Shown here piece by piece: positions 38,549 to 46,956 of a stretch of 64,000 nt of DNA. Every line of letters begins with the position of its first letter. The first letter of the stretch is position 1. A program made the translations under genes and the position numbers. Origin of the DNA: Neptunicella marina (GTDB lineage Bacteria > Pseudomonadota > Gammaproteobacteria > Enterobacterales > Alteromonadaceae); NCBI RefSeq assembly GCF_014270035.1, contig NZ_JACNEP010000011.1, forward strand, positions 49,495-113,494. The letters run 5' to 3'. The notes beneath the pieces are model-generated. The model was given only the letters and a program-made list of their open reading frames with translations. It made no database searches and was not told the DNA's origin.

Positions 38549-39739
38549 TTGTTTTGCTGTGATGAAGCGTCGAGTCATTTGCTTTTGCACAAACCTTTAG
38601 GGAATAATCGATGTTTCCTGTTTAAAAGCTTGCGGTACAGATGCTTGCATAAATTTATAAAAAACATTCCCGGTATCTGGTTTTGGCTGGCCAATTTTCT
38701 TTTTTGGCTACTGTTAACCTGTCTGGCAACTGAAAATACCTACCGGGGTCTGATAGACAGTGGCAAACCTGCATCGTGGTTTATTATCTGGTGGAAATAT
38801 ATTCCCTGGTGGATGTTGTGGGCATTGGTTGCACCTTTTATTGTTGCCAGCAGTAAAAGTATTCCGCTTAAACGTGGGCACCCCGTTGCTTTTATCGTTA
38901 AAAATATCCTGGCCGGTATGTTTTTTATGGGTGGATACTGGGCGTTAACCATCATTATGACGCTGGTGTTCGAATATGATGGCTTTACCCTGACCAACTG
39001 GGTTTCAGCATATGAGATGTGGGTGCGAAGCCTGCTGCATATTGACCTGATTGTTTATCTGGCGGTGTTATCACTGGGCTATACCATCAGCTATTATCAA
39101 TCGAGCAGAGATGAGCAGCTTCGTAATGAAAACCTTGCCAGACAATTGGTTCAGGTTGAACTGCAGGCCCTTAAAGCGCAAATAAATCCGCATTTTTTAT
39201 TTAATACCCTGAATACCATTGCCAGCTTAATCCGTTTAGATAAAAAAGATCAGGCGGTAAAAGCTTTAACTGAGCTGAGCATGATGCTCAGAAAAGTACT
39301 GGAACACCAGTCCAGTCAGTTAACCACGCTCGAACAGGAGCTGGAATTTATTAACAGTTATCTGGCTATTCAGCAAATGCGTTTTGAAAACAAGTTACAG
39401 GTTAAACTGGATATCGATGCGGATTGTTTACACAACGATATTCCATTTATGTTGCTGCAACCTTTGGTGGAAAATGCGGTGCAACACGGCTCTCAACTGG
39501 AATCGGATAATAACCTGCTTAGTCTGACCATTAAGCAGCATTTTAATCAGCTAAAAGTGGAGCTGATCAATAAAGTGAGCGAGAAAAGCGAACACAAAGG
39601 GTTTGGCATCGGCATTAAAAATTGTCGTGAAAGACTGGATAAGTTGTATCAGGGAAAATTTAGTTTGCAATTGCAACCACTGGAAAATCACTATTTTAAA
39701 ACCTCACTACTAATACCGTTAGGAGAGCATAATGATTAA
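38549..39739 (+). CDS. LytS-type sensor histidine kinase
   Basis: Up to 396 residues. Four membrane helices (about 40-185) followed by the His_kinase domain of the LytS/YehU type: VQVELQALKAQINPHFLFNTLNTIASLIRLD with the phosphorylated His, and ATPase elements MLLQPLVENAVQHG and GFGIGIKNCRERLDKLY. The start is uncertain: the frame opens with TTG 38549, TTG codons at 38630 and 38645 are alternatives, and a strong ribosome site instead serves an out-of-frame ATG at 38611. Overlaps the response-regulator gene by 8 nt. Confidence 0.85.
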   Translation: MFCCDEASSHLLLHKPLGNNRCFLFKSLRYRCLHKFIKNIPGIWFWLANFLFWLLLTCLATENTYRGLIDSGKPASWFIIWWKYIPWWMLWALVAPFIVASSKSIPLKRGHPVAFIVKNILAGMFFMGGYWALTIIMTLVFEYDGFTLTNWVSAYEMWVRSLLHIDLIVYLAVLSLGYTISYYQSSRDEQLRNENLARQLVQVELQALKAQINPHFLFNTLNTIASLIRLDKKDQAVKALTELSMMLRKVLEHQSSQLTTLEQELEFINSYLAIQQMRFENKLQVKLDIDADCLHNDIPFMLLQPLVENAVQHGSQLESDNNLLSLTIKQHFNQLKVELINKVSEKSEHKGFGIGIKNCRERLDKLYQGKFSLQLQPLENHYFKTSLLIPLGEHND

Positions 39740-40493
39740 GGTATTGGTCGCCGATGACGAAACGCTGGCCAGACAGACCATTGTTTTACTGCTAAATCAG
39801 TTAAATGAGTCTTTGGATATTATTCAGGCAGAAGATGGTAATAAAGCTCTGGCAGCGTTTGAGAAATACCAGCCTGATATTGCTTTTTTAGACATTCAGA
39901 TGCCCGGACAAACCGGTATTCAGCTGGCAGAAAAAATTATTCATCACAGCGAAGTAGTATTTGTTACCGCCTATGACCAGTACGCGATTAATGCGTTTGA
40001 ATTAAATGCAATTGATTATTTGCTCAAACCTTTTGATGATGAGCGCTTCACGGCAACCTGGCAGAAAGTTAAACGGCGTTTGCATGAAAAAAATGAACAT
40101 GCCCATCAACCTGCGGAACTGGTTGAGTTGATGAAACATTTGTTGTCAGAACAGGAGAGCCAGTTTAAATCCCGTTTGGTGGTGAAAGATCCCGGACGCA
40201 TTCGTTTAATTGATGTAAGTGAAATTGAATATATTGTAGGTGCCGGCAATTATGCTGAAGTGCATTTATCCGATGGACGCAAAGTATTGCATCGTGAAAC
40301 GCTTACCACACTGGAGAGACAACTCGATCCTCACGAGTTTATTCGTATTCACCGCTCATCCATTGTACGCCGCACTTTTGTCTCTGAATTGCGCCCCAAT
40401 GAAAAAGGTGATTACAGCGTGATCCTGAAAAATGGCGACTCTCTGACCTTATCACGCCGAAACCGGCACAAGCTGGACGAATTATTAAATTAA
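39732..40493 (+). CDS. LytTR-family response regulator
   Basis: 253 residues. Receiver domain (about 1-120): ADDE acidic pair, phospho-Asp in AFLDIQMPGQTG, and KPFDDERF; C-terminal LytTR DNA-binding domain (about 150-250, KDPGRIRLIDVSEIEYIVGAGNYAEVHLSDGRKVLHRETL). Forms a two-component pair with the upstream kinase; targets are probably neighbouring genes such as the divergent receptor (inference). Confidence 0.93.
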   Translation: MIKVLVADDETLARQTIVLLLNQLNESLDIIQAEDGNKALAAFEKYQPDIAFLDIQMPGQTGIQLAEKIIHHSEVVFVTAYDQYAINAFELNAIDYLLKPFDDERFTATWQKVKRRLHEKNEHAHQPAELVELMKHLLSEQESQFKSRLVVKDPGRIRLIDVSEIEYIVGAGNYAEVHLSDGRKVLHRETLTTLERQLDPHEFIRIHRSSIVRRTFVSELRPNEKGDYSVILKNGDSLTLSRRNRHKLDELLN

Positions 40494-40539
40494 AAGGCAC
40501 CTTAATGTGCCTTGCTACTATTGTTAATTCAGGTGCGTT

Positions 40540-41535
40540 TTAGTCCACTAAGATGGGCATTTGTTGCAGATAGTCCTGTTGCCACAGTTGTTGCATTTTG
40601 CTGTTGTCGATATTGCCGCCGGACAGTATTACCATGACTTTTTGTGGTGTATTCTGCTGCTGTAACCAGGCCGCGACGGCCGCCATGCTCATGGCACTGG
40701 TGGGTTCCACATGCAGTTTAAGCAGGTGCTGTAACCACTGAGTCCAGTACGCGATCTGCTCTTCTTCCACCGTGTAAAAATCATCCAGTTGTTGTAAGTA
40801 TGGGAAGGTCAAATCACCCACTGCTAAAGTAGCGGCACCATCTGCCAGTGTTTTTGGGGATTCCGGCAGGCGTACAATTTTCCCCTGCTGTAGTGATTGC
40901 ATAGCATCATTGCCTAATTCGGGTTCTACCCCGACAACGTCAGCCTCTGGTGCTAAGTGACGTGTTGCGAGTAAAGTGCCGGACAACAATCCGCCCCCTC
41001 CACATGGGGCAAAAATAGCATTGATGCCCTCTACTTGTTGCAAAGCCTCGTATGCTACCGTGCCTTGCCCTGCGATAACCTGCTGATGATTAAACGGCGG
41101 CAGCCAGTAAACACCGTCCTGCTCAGCTGCTAGTTTTACCTGGTGGTCAGCTTCTGCCCGGGTTTCAAACATATTGAGGGTTGCGCCATAATATTCGGTG
41201 GCAGCCGCTTTGACTTTTGATACATTTTTCGCGGTATATATTTCAGCTTCTATACCAAATAAATTAGCCGCCAGAGCAACGGCCTGTGCATGATTTCCCG
41301 AACTGTTGGCGACCACTTTACAGGGCAACTTTCCTTGTTCCTGTAACCAGCTAAGCGTATTGATTGCGCCGCGAAATTTAAATGCCCCGCCACGTTGCAG
41401 ACACTCAGCTTTAAAATAAATCTCGTGTCCAAACCAGCTGTTTAACATGCGTGACTGGAATATTGGGGTTACGGTTGCGTAAGGGCTAATACGCTGGGCT
41501 GCCGCTTCGATTTGAGCGTAATCAATAGGGGACAT
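40540..41535 (-). CDS. PLP-dependent serine/threonine dehydratase-like enzyme
   Basis: 331 residues, fold type II PLP enzyme. PLP lysine in GGAFKFRGAINTL, the substrate loop SSGNHAQAVALAA, and the phosphate-binding glycine loop CGGGGLLSGTL. The family includes catabolic threonine dehydratase, serine dehydratase and serine racemase; the precise reaction is not decided here. The start at ATG 41535 follows CAGGAAG. No regulatory ACT domain is present, unlike IlvA. Confidence 0.85.
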   Translation of the reverse strand: MSPIDYAQIEAAAQRISPYATVTPIFQSRMLNSWFGHEIYFKAECLQRGGAFKFRGAINTLSWLQEQGKLPCKVVANSSGNHAQAVALAANLFGIEAEIYTAKNVSKVKAAATEYYGATLNMFETRAEADHQVKLAAEQDGVYWLPPFNHQQVIAGQGTVAYEALQQVEGINAIFAPCGGGGLLSGTLLATRHLAPEADVVGVEPELGNDAMQSLQQGKIVRLPESPKTLADGAATLAVGDLTFPYLQQLDDFYTVEEEQIAYWTQWLQHLLKLHVEPTSAMSMAAVAAWLQQQNTPQKVMVILSGGNIDNSKMQQLWQQDYLQQMPILVD

Positions 41536-41695
41536 CAATACTTCCTGTGGATCATCCAGTTGAATTATTGGATTGGGTCAGTGCAAATTGCCATTGTATG
41601 CAAGCTTAATTGGGTTGCCTACCGTTAAGTTGTTTTTTATCCAGTGCAAAGCAAGGTAAAATTTAGCAAAAACAACCAGCTAGTAATGTATTAAC

Positions 41696-42406
41696 GTGGA
41701 AAAAGCCGGATTTCGATTTAAACAATTTGTTGTTGAGCATAGTGATGTGGCCATGAAAGTAGGGACCGATAGCATCATGTTAGGCAGCTGGGTAAAGCCG
41801 GGAAATGCCCGGCGTATGCTGGATGTTGGCACGGGCAGCGGTTTACTGGCGTTAATGCTGGCACAGGAAGCCGGCGCTGCAGATTTTGATATCGTCGCAA
41901 TTGATATTGATCAGGCTGCAGTGGAGCAGGCCGGACGTAACATTGCAGCCAGTCTCTGGTCGGATAAAATCAGGGTTTTTTATCAGTCATTGCAACTGTG
42001 TGAAAAGGGACCATTTGATTTAATTATCAGTAATCCACCTTATTATCCGGCAGGTCAGTCCTTTGATCCGCAACGGCAACAAGCCAGACATCAGGCCGGG
42101 TTAAATTTCGATGATTTGATGCGACATGTTGCTCGTTTACTGGCTGATAACGGTCGGTTTGCCTGTGTTATACCGGCACAGTTTGAACGTCAGCTGTTAA
42201 ACAGTGCAGCGCAGTCGGCACTTTATCTTAATCGCCGGTTAGCGGTAAAAAGCACCCCAAATAAGGCTGTGTCACGGCTATTACTTGAGTTCAGCGCTCA
42301 GCAAGCAGCTTCAGCGGACAAGGTTCAGTTGTTTATTCGCAACCTGAACGGTGAATATTCTGAGGATTACAAAAATTTGTGTCGTGAGTTTTATCTCAAT
42401 TTTTAA
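41696..42406 (+). CDS. trmN6: tRNA1(Val) (adenine-37-N6)-methyltransferase
   Basis: 236 residues starting GTG 41696. YfiC/TrmN6 methylates A37 of tRNA-Val. Seen: FRFKQFVVEHSDVAMKVGTDSIMLGSW, SAM-binding LDVGTGSGLLALMLAQ, and catalytic NPPYYPAGQSF. Stands alone between divergent and same-strand unrelated genes. Confidence 0.9.
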   Translation: MEKAGFRFKQFVVEHSDVAMKVGTDSIMLGSWVKPGNARRMLDVGTGSGLLALMLAQEAGAADFDIVAIDIDQAAVEQAGRNIAASLWSDKIRVFYQSLQLCEKGPFDLIISNPPYYPAGQSFDPQRQQARHQAGLNFDDLMRHVARLLADNGRFACVIPAQFERQLLNSAAQSALYLNRRLAVKSTPNKAVSRLLLEFSAQQAASADKVQLFIRNLNGEYSEDYKNLCREFYLNF

Positions 42407-42481
42407 CGCGTCATGGTTTGCCATCAGCTCTGACAAGTTGCTTAGTGTTAGTCCTTCGATGATTTATCTGGTAGCTTATCC

Positions 42482-42516
42482 GGTTGAGCATTGGTTTGTA
42501 ATCTGAGTGCTCAACC
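42482..42516 (+). repeat. Hairpin in the leader of the carbonic anhydrase gene
   Basis: GGTTGAGCA and TGCTCAACC form 9-bp arms with a 17-nt loop, 38 nt before the start codon. It could be a terminator remnant of trmN6 or a leader structure. Confidence 0.4.
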
Positions 42517-42553
42517 AACATTCGATGACGTGATAAAGGATAAACAGTAGCAT

Positions 42554-43183
42554 ATGCGACTTTTAAGTAACTTCTTTGAGCAAAACCGTAAGTGGGCCGA
42601 CCGAATTAAGAAAAAGGACCCGGACTTTTTCACCAAACTTTCTTTGCAACAAACGCCTGAATATTTATGGATTGGCTGCTCAGACAGTCGTGTCCCTGCC
42701 AGTGAAATTACCGATATGATGCCAGGTGAAATCTTTGTGCATCGCAATATTGCCAATCTGGTAATTCATACTGATTTTAATTGTTTGTCCGTGATTCAAT
42801 ATGCGGTTGAAGTATTGAAAGTTAAACACATTATTGTCAGTGGGCACTATGGTTGCGGTGGTGTAAAAGCAGCGTTAGGTAATCAGGAGCACGGATTGAT
42901 CGATAACTGGTTACGTAATATTAAAGATATTTACCGAATGCATCAGGCAGAAATCGACAGCATCGATGATGAGACACAACGGGTAAATAAATTGTGTGAA
43001 TTGAATGTCATCGAACAGGTGGCGAATGTATGTCATACCACTATTGTGCAGAACGCCTGGAAACGAGGGCAGGAATTGGCAGTTCATGGCTGGATTTACA
43101 GTATTGAAGACGGCATTATCCGGGATCTGGATGTTTGCATTAACGGTGCTGACGAAATTTCAGATTCGCACCGAATGGGGTAA
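42554..43183 (+). CDS. Beta-class carbonic anhydrase
   Basis: 209 residues. Interconverts CO2 and bicarbonate. Zinc ligands and catalytic dyad visible: CSDSRVPASEI (Cys, Asp/Arg) and SGHYGCGGVKAAL (His, Cys). Length fits the E. coli Can (220). The AAAGGA motif lies rather far upstream of ATG 42554. Confidence 0.95.
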   Translation: MRLLSNFFEQNRKWADRIKKKDPDFFTKLSLQQTPEYLWIGCSDSRVPASEITDMMPGEIFVHRNIANLVIHTDFNCLSVIQYAVEVLKVKHIIVSGHYGCGGVKAALGNQEHGLIDNWLRNIKDIYRMHQAEIDSIDDETQRVNKLCELNVIEQVANVCHTTIVQNAWKRGQELAVHGWIYSIEDGIIRDLDVCINGADEISDSHRMG

Positions 43184-43192
43184 AAGGTTAAA

Positions 43193-43714
43193 TTATCCAG
43201 CGCTTAGCTGCTCCAGCAGTTGAGCGCACCACTGTTCAACGCGTTGTTCGCTCAAATCAAATTGATTCTCGTCATCCAGCGCTAAACCAACAAAATAGTC
43301 TTTGTCTGCGGTCAGGGCTTTTGATGCAGTAAACTCATACCCCTGATTAGGCCAGTAGCCAATTATATCGCAATCCAGTATCTGCAATTCATCGTGCAAC
43401 ATGCCAAGGGCATCCTGAAACCAGTCACCGTAACCTAATTGATCGCCCAGACCAAAAAGAGCTACCGTTTTTCCGGCGAGATTCAGGGTTTTAATTTGTT
43501 CCCAGCTGGATTCCCAGTCTTCCTGCAATTCACCAAAATCCCAGGTTGAGATACCAAAAATCAGTACGTCATAATCCTCGCTCAGACTCAGGGATACATC
43601 TTTGATGTTATACACATCAACCAGCTCTTCACCCAGTTCCTGCTGTATTTTTTCTGCTGCCATTTCTGTGTAGCAAGTGGTGGAACCGTAAAATAAGCCA
43701 ATTGTTGCTGCCAT
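43193..43714 (-). CDS. fldB: Flavodoxin, FldB-type
   Basis: 173 residues. A small FMN electron carrier. Phosphate-binding loop [18 protein letters not shown]-stacking [13 protein letters not shown], and [12 protein letters not shown]. It matches FldB (173) and keeps the fldB/xerD neighbourhood known from E. coli, here with an EAL-HDOD gene inserted between. Confidence 0.93.
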   Translation of the reverse strand: MAATIGLFYGSTTCYTEMAAEKIQQELGEELVDVYNIKDVSLSLSEDYDVLIFGISTWDFGELQEDWESSWEQIKTLNLAGKTVALFGLGDQLGYGDWFQDALGMLHDELQILDCDIIGYWPNQGYEFTASKALTADKDYFVGLALDDENQFDLSEQRVEQWCAQLLEQLSAG

Positions 43715-43937
43715 GTGCGACCCTGTAATCCGAGATATTTTGTTGCCAATTAAACCCCTTATTGTGCGGACTCAGACCGGGATATGCCAGTCTGATTTAT
43801 AAAAATTCAGTTATCAGTGGCGCAACTGCATTAAAACTACACAGTTTACGCTGATTTTGTTGGTGCAGCCGCTGGTGTGCTGATAAAGTCAGCAATATAA
43901 GTTTTGGTATAGAAGTTGAACAAAAGGACTAATTTCA

Positions 43938-45185
43938 ATGTTTGCTTATGTTGCTCGCCAACCCATTATGGATAGCGACCAAAATGTGTTTGCCTATGAA
44001 CTGCTGTTCCGGGATGGTCAGAATAATTGTTTTCCTGATATTCAGCCTGATGAAGCCACATCTAAGATTTTGGCCAATAATCACCTGACATTGGGTTTAG
44101 AGGATATCGCTTGCCATAAACGTTCTTTTATCAACTTCCATCGCGAAGCTTTATTAAATGACTTTACCAGCTTACTTGACCCGGAACATGTAGTGGTTGA
44201 ACTGGTGGAAACTGTGCCAGCGACGGATGATGTGCTGGCCGCCTGCCAAAAGATAAAAAATCAGGGCTACAAACTGGCGCTGGACGATTACAGTTTTGAT
44301 CCAAGGTGGGATAAGTTTTTACCGCTGGTGGACATTGTTAAAGTTGATACTTATTTATCGGACTATCAAACCATTGCTGCTAAGGTTGAGCAGCTTCAGC
44401 GCAATAACATAACGCTGCTGGCCGAGAAAGTTGAAACCCATGATGCTTTTCATTCATTTAAGGATTTGGGTTTTGATTTGTTTCAGGGATTCTTTTTTGC
44501 CAAACCTGAAATAGTAAAACAACGCAATCTGCCCACATCCAAACTGGCATTAATTGAACTGATGAAAGAGAGCGCTGGCAGTGTATTTTCGTTTGAGCGC
44601 GTTAATGCCATTCTTGAACGTGATGTGGGTTTATCCTACATGTTACTGCGTTTTATCAATAACCCGACAGTGAATAAACGACAGGAAATCACCTCATTGC
44701 GCCATGCGTTAAATTATATGGGTGAAATTGAATTGAAAAAGTTCATTTCGATTTTGGCGCTGGCGCGTCTGGGCGATGAAAAACCGACGGAATTGCTGCA
44801 TATGTCTCTGGTCAGGGCCAAGTTTTGCGAATTGCTAAGCCATGCCTGTTATGACAAAGATAACCCTCCAAAAGGTTTTTTGGTGGGGCTGTTTTCCTTG
44901 CTGGATGCACTGCTTAGTCAAAACCTGCCCGAAGTGGTAAATAAGCTGCCGATTGATCTGGAAATTAAACAGGCATTGTTGAATCAGCCCGGTCGTTTGA
45001 ACAATTATCTGGCTATTGCTAAAGCGTTTGAAAGTGCTAACTGGCTTAAACTGATTCGATTGTCAAAAGACATCGGAATTGAGCAAAAAATGCTGCATCA
45101 TTTATTTAATCAGGCCATTCTCTGGGGCAATGGTGTGCGTCAGACCGTATCGCCTCACTATCCACGCTCTCAGGTATTCGCGTAA
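43938..45185 (+). CDS. EAL-HDOD (YuxH/CdgJ-type) signalling protein, copy 2
   Basis: 415 residues, same architecture as the gene at 1787: ARQPIMDSDQNVFAYELLFRDG, INF, VELVET, LDDYSFDPRW, LLAEKVET, FQGFFFAKPE, then an HDOD domain from about 200. Catalytic residues are partly degenerate. Clearly a paralogue of copy 1, not a recent duplicate. AAAGGA precedes ATG 43938. It lies between fldB and xerD, where E. coli has nothing comparable. Confidence 0.87.
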   Translation: MFAYVARQPIMDSDQNVFAYELLFRDGQNNCFPDIQPDEATSKILANNHLTLGLEDIACHKRSFINFHREALLNDFTSLLDPEHVVVELVETVPATDDVLAACQKIKNQGYKLALDDYSFDPRWDKFLPLVDIVKVDTYLSDYQTIAAKVEQLQRNNITLLAEKVETHDAFHSFKDLGFDLFQGFFFAKPEIVKQRNLPTSKLALIELMKESAGSVFSFERVNAILERDVGLSYMLLRFINNPTVNKRQEITSLRHALNYMGEIELKKFISILALARLGDEKPTELLHMSLVRAKFCELLSHACYDKDNPPKGFLVGLFSLLDALLSQNLPEVVNKLPIDLEIKQALLNQPGRLNNYLAIAKAFESANWLKLIRLSKDIGIEQKMLHHLFNQAILWGNGVRQTVSPHYPRSQVFA

Positions 45186-45224
45186 AATAGTCGGTGTTAT
45201 CCCGAACTATGTACTGGAGGTTAG

Positions 45225-46139
45225 GTGTCCTTATCACCCGAAGATGTGGCGCAGGACAATGCGCAGCAAATTGATGGTTTTTTGCAATTTTTATGGCTGG
45301 AGAAAGGCCTGAGTGATAACACCATCGCAGCCTATGGGCGTGACCTTAAGCAGGCCAGTCAGTTTTTTTCCGCACAGGGCATTAACTTTAAATATCTTGA
45401 TGCCATGCAGATAAATCATTACCTCGCGCATCGTTATGATACAGGGTTGTCAGAGCGCAGTACGTCACGTTTGTTAAGCAGTTTGCGGGCGTTTGTGCAA
45501 TTTCAGATTCAGCAAAAGTGGCGTGAAGATGATCCCATGCGTTTGCTGAGTAACCCAAAAATTCCCCAGTCCTTGCCTAAAACACTGAGTGAAGCCCAGG
45601 TTGAGTCCTTGTTGGATGCACCTAATATTCAGGATCCTGTGCAATATCGTGATAAAGCCATGCTCGAGTTATTGTACGCCACGGGTATTCGGGTCAGTGA
45701 GTTGGTGAGTCTCAGACTTAATCAAATTGGTTTGCAGCAAGGTGTCATCAGGGTGACAGGCAAGGGTAATAAAGAACGTTTAGTGCCACTGGGGGAAGTC
45801 GCCAGTGACTGGGTCAGTCAGTTTATTCGGCAGGCGCGCTCTGACTTATTAACGCAGGCCAGTGATGTGGTGTTTCCCAGCAAAAGAGGCAAACAAATGA
45901 CACGCCAGACTTTTTGGCACCGCATCAAGTTTTATGCGCAACAAACCGATATTCGTGCAGAGCTTTCTCCCCATACGTTACGTCATGCATTTGCCACACA
46001 TTTGCTCAACCATGGGGCTGATTTGCGCGTTGTGCAAATGTTGCTTGGACACAGTGATTTATCCACCACGCAAATATATACCCATGTGGCCACGCAAAGG
46101 TTACAAAATGTTATACATGAGCATCATCCAAGGGGCTGA
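45225..46139 (+). CDS. xerD: Site-specific tyrosine recombinase XerD
   Basis: 304 residues starting GTG 45225 with GGAGG just before. Resolves chromosome dimers at dif with XerC. Catalytic set seen: Arg in ATGIRVSEL, Lys in VTGKGNKER, HTLRHAFATHLL, the His in LLGHSDLSTTQIY and the tyrosine nucleophile in TTQIYTHV. The order xerD-dsbC-recJ is as in E. coli. Confidence 0.96.
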   Translation: MSLSPEDVAQDNAQQIDGFLQFLWLEKGLSDNTIAAYGRDLKQASQFFSAQGINFKYLDAMQINHYLAHRYDTGLSERSTSRLLSSLRAFVQFQIQQKWREDDPMRLLSNPKIPQSLPKTLSEAQVESLLDAPNIQDPVQYRDKAMLELLYATGIRVSELVSLRLNQIGLQQGVIRVTGKGNKERLVPLGEVASDWVSQFIRQARSDLLTQASDVVFPSKRGKQMTRQTFWHRIKFYAQQTDIRAELSPHTLRHAFATHLLNHGADLRVVQMLLGHSDLSTTQIYTHVATQRLQNVIHEHHPRG

Positions 46140-46237
46140 ATTCACTGGCGCTTTGCCTTACAATGAAATTATTCACAAGGGTTTGCCGGTCAGATGCTGT
46201 AATCTGTTAACTCAATACTATTAAGAAGTTGAATTTT

Positions 46238-46948
46238 ATGAAGTCATTTAAAACACTATTGCTGATTGCATTGGTTAGTTGCGGTGCTATCGCACAGGAT
46301 AAATTTGCCGAATTGAAAACGCAGCTGAGCAGCAAACTCGGACTGGATGTTTCCTCAGTAAAGGCCGCTCCGGCACCGGGACTGGTGGAGCTCACTACCA
46401 ATCATGGTATTTTTTACAGTACAGAAGATGGCAAATTTTTAATACATGGCCGTTTATTCAATTTAACCGATGGCATTGTTAACGAAACGGAAAAATCATT
46501 AGCGGCTGTACGAAAAGCGGGTTTACAGGAGTTTGATGATGCAATGATCCGTTATCCGGCAAAAAATGAGAAATACCGCATCGCGGTTTTCACCGACATA
46601 ACCTGTGGCTATTGCCGTCGTCTGCACTCTCAGATGGCACAATACAATGATCTGGGCATTACGATTGATTATCTGGCATTCCCGCGTGGTGGTCTGCAAA
46701 GTCAAAGCTATGATGATATGGTGTCAGTATGGTGTGCCGATAACCCGCAGCAGGCGTTAACGGATGCTAAAAATGATAAGAACATTGCTGCTAAAACCTG
46801 TGCTGATAATAAAGTGAAAGAAGAATATGAGTTTGGCGCACAAATTGGCATTAATGGTACTCCTGCATTAGTACTGGAAGATGGAACCTTAATTCCGGGC
46901 TATCAGACTCCGCAACAACTTCTTGCGGTACTGGAAAAATCTCAGTAA
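46238..46948 (+). CDS. dsbC: Disulfide isomerase DsbC
   Basis: 236 residues from ATG 46238. Periplasmic isomerase of misformed disulfides. Signal peptide (about 1-19, LIALVSCGAIAQ), N-terminal dimerisation domain, and thioredoxin domain with active site DITCGYCRRLHSQM (CGYC) and the cis-proline region INGTPALVLEDG. A TTG three codons upstream is an unlikely start. Confidence 0.95.
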   Translation: MKSFKTLLLIALVSCGAIAQDKFAELKTQLSSKLGLDVSSVKAAPAPGLVELTTNHGIFYSTEDGKFLIHGRLFNLTDGIVNETEKSLAAVRKAGLQEFDDAMIRYPAKNEKYRIAVFTDITCGYCRRLHSQMAQYNDLGITIDYLAFPRGGLQSQSYDDMVSVWCADNPQQALTDAKNDKNIAAKTCADNKVKEEYEFGAQIGINGTPALVLEDGTLIPGYQTPQQLLAVLEKSQ

Positions 46949-46956
46949 TACCCTTA

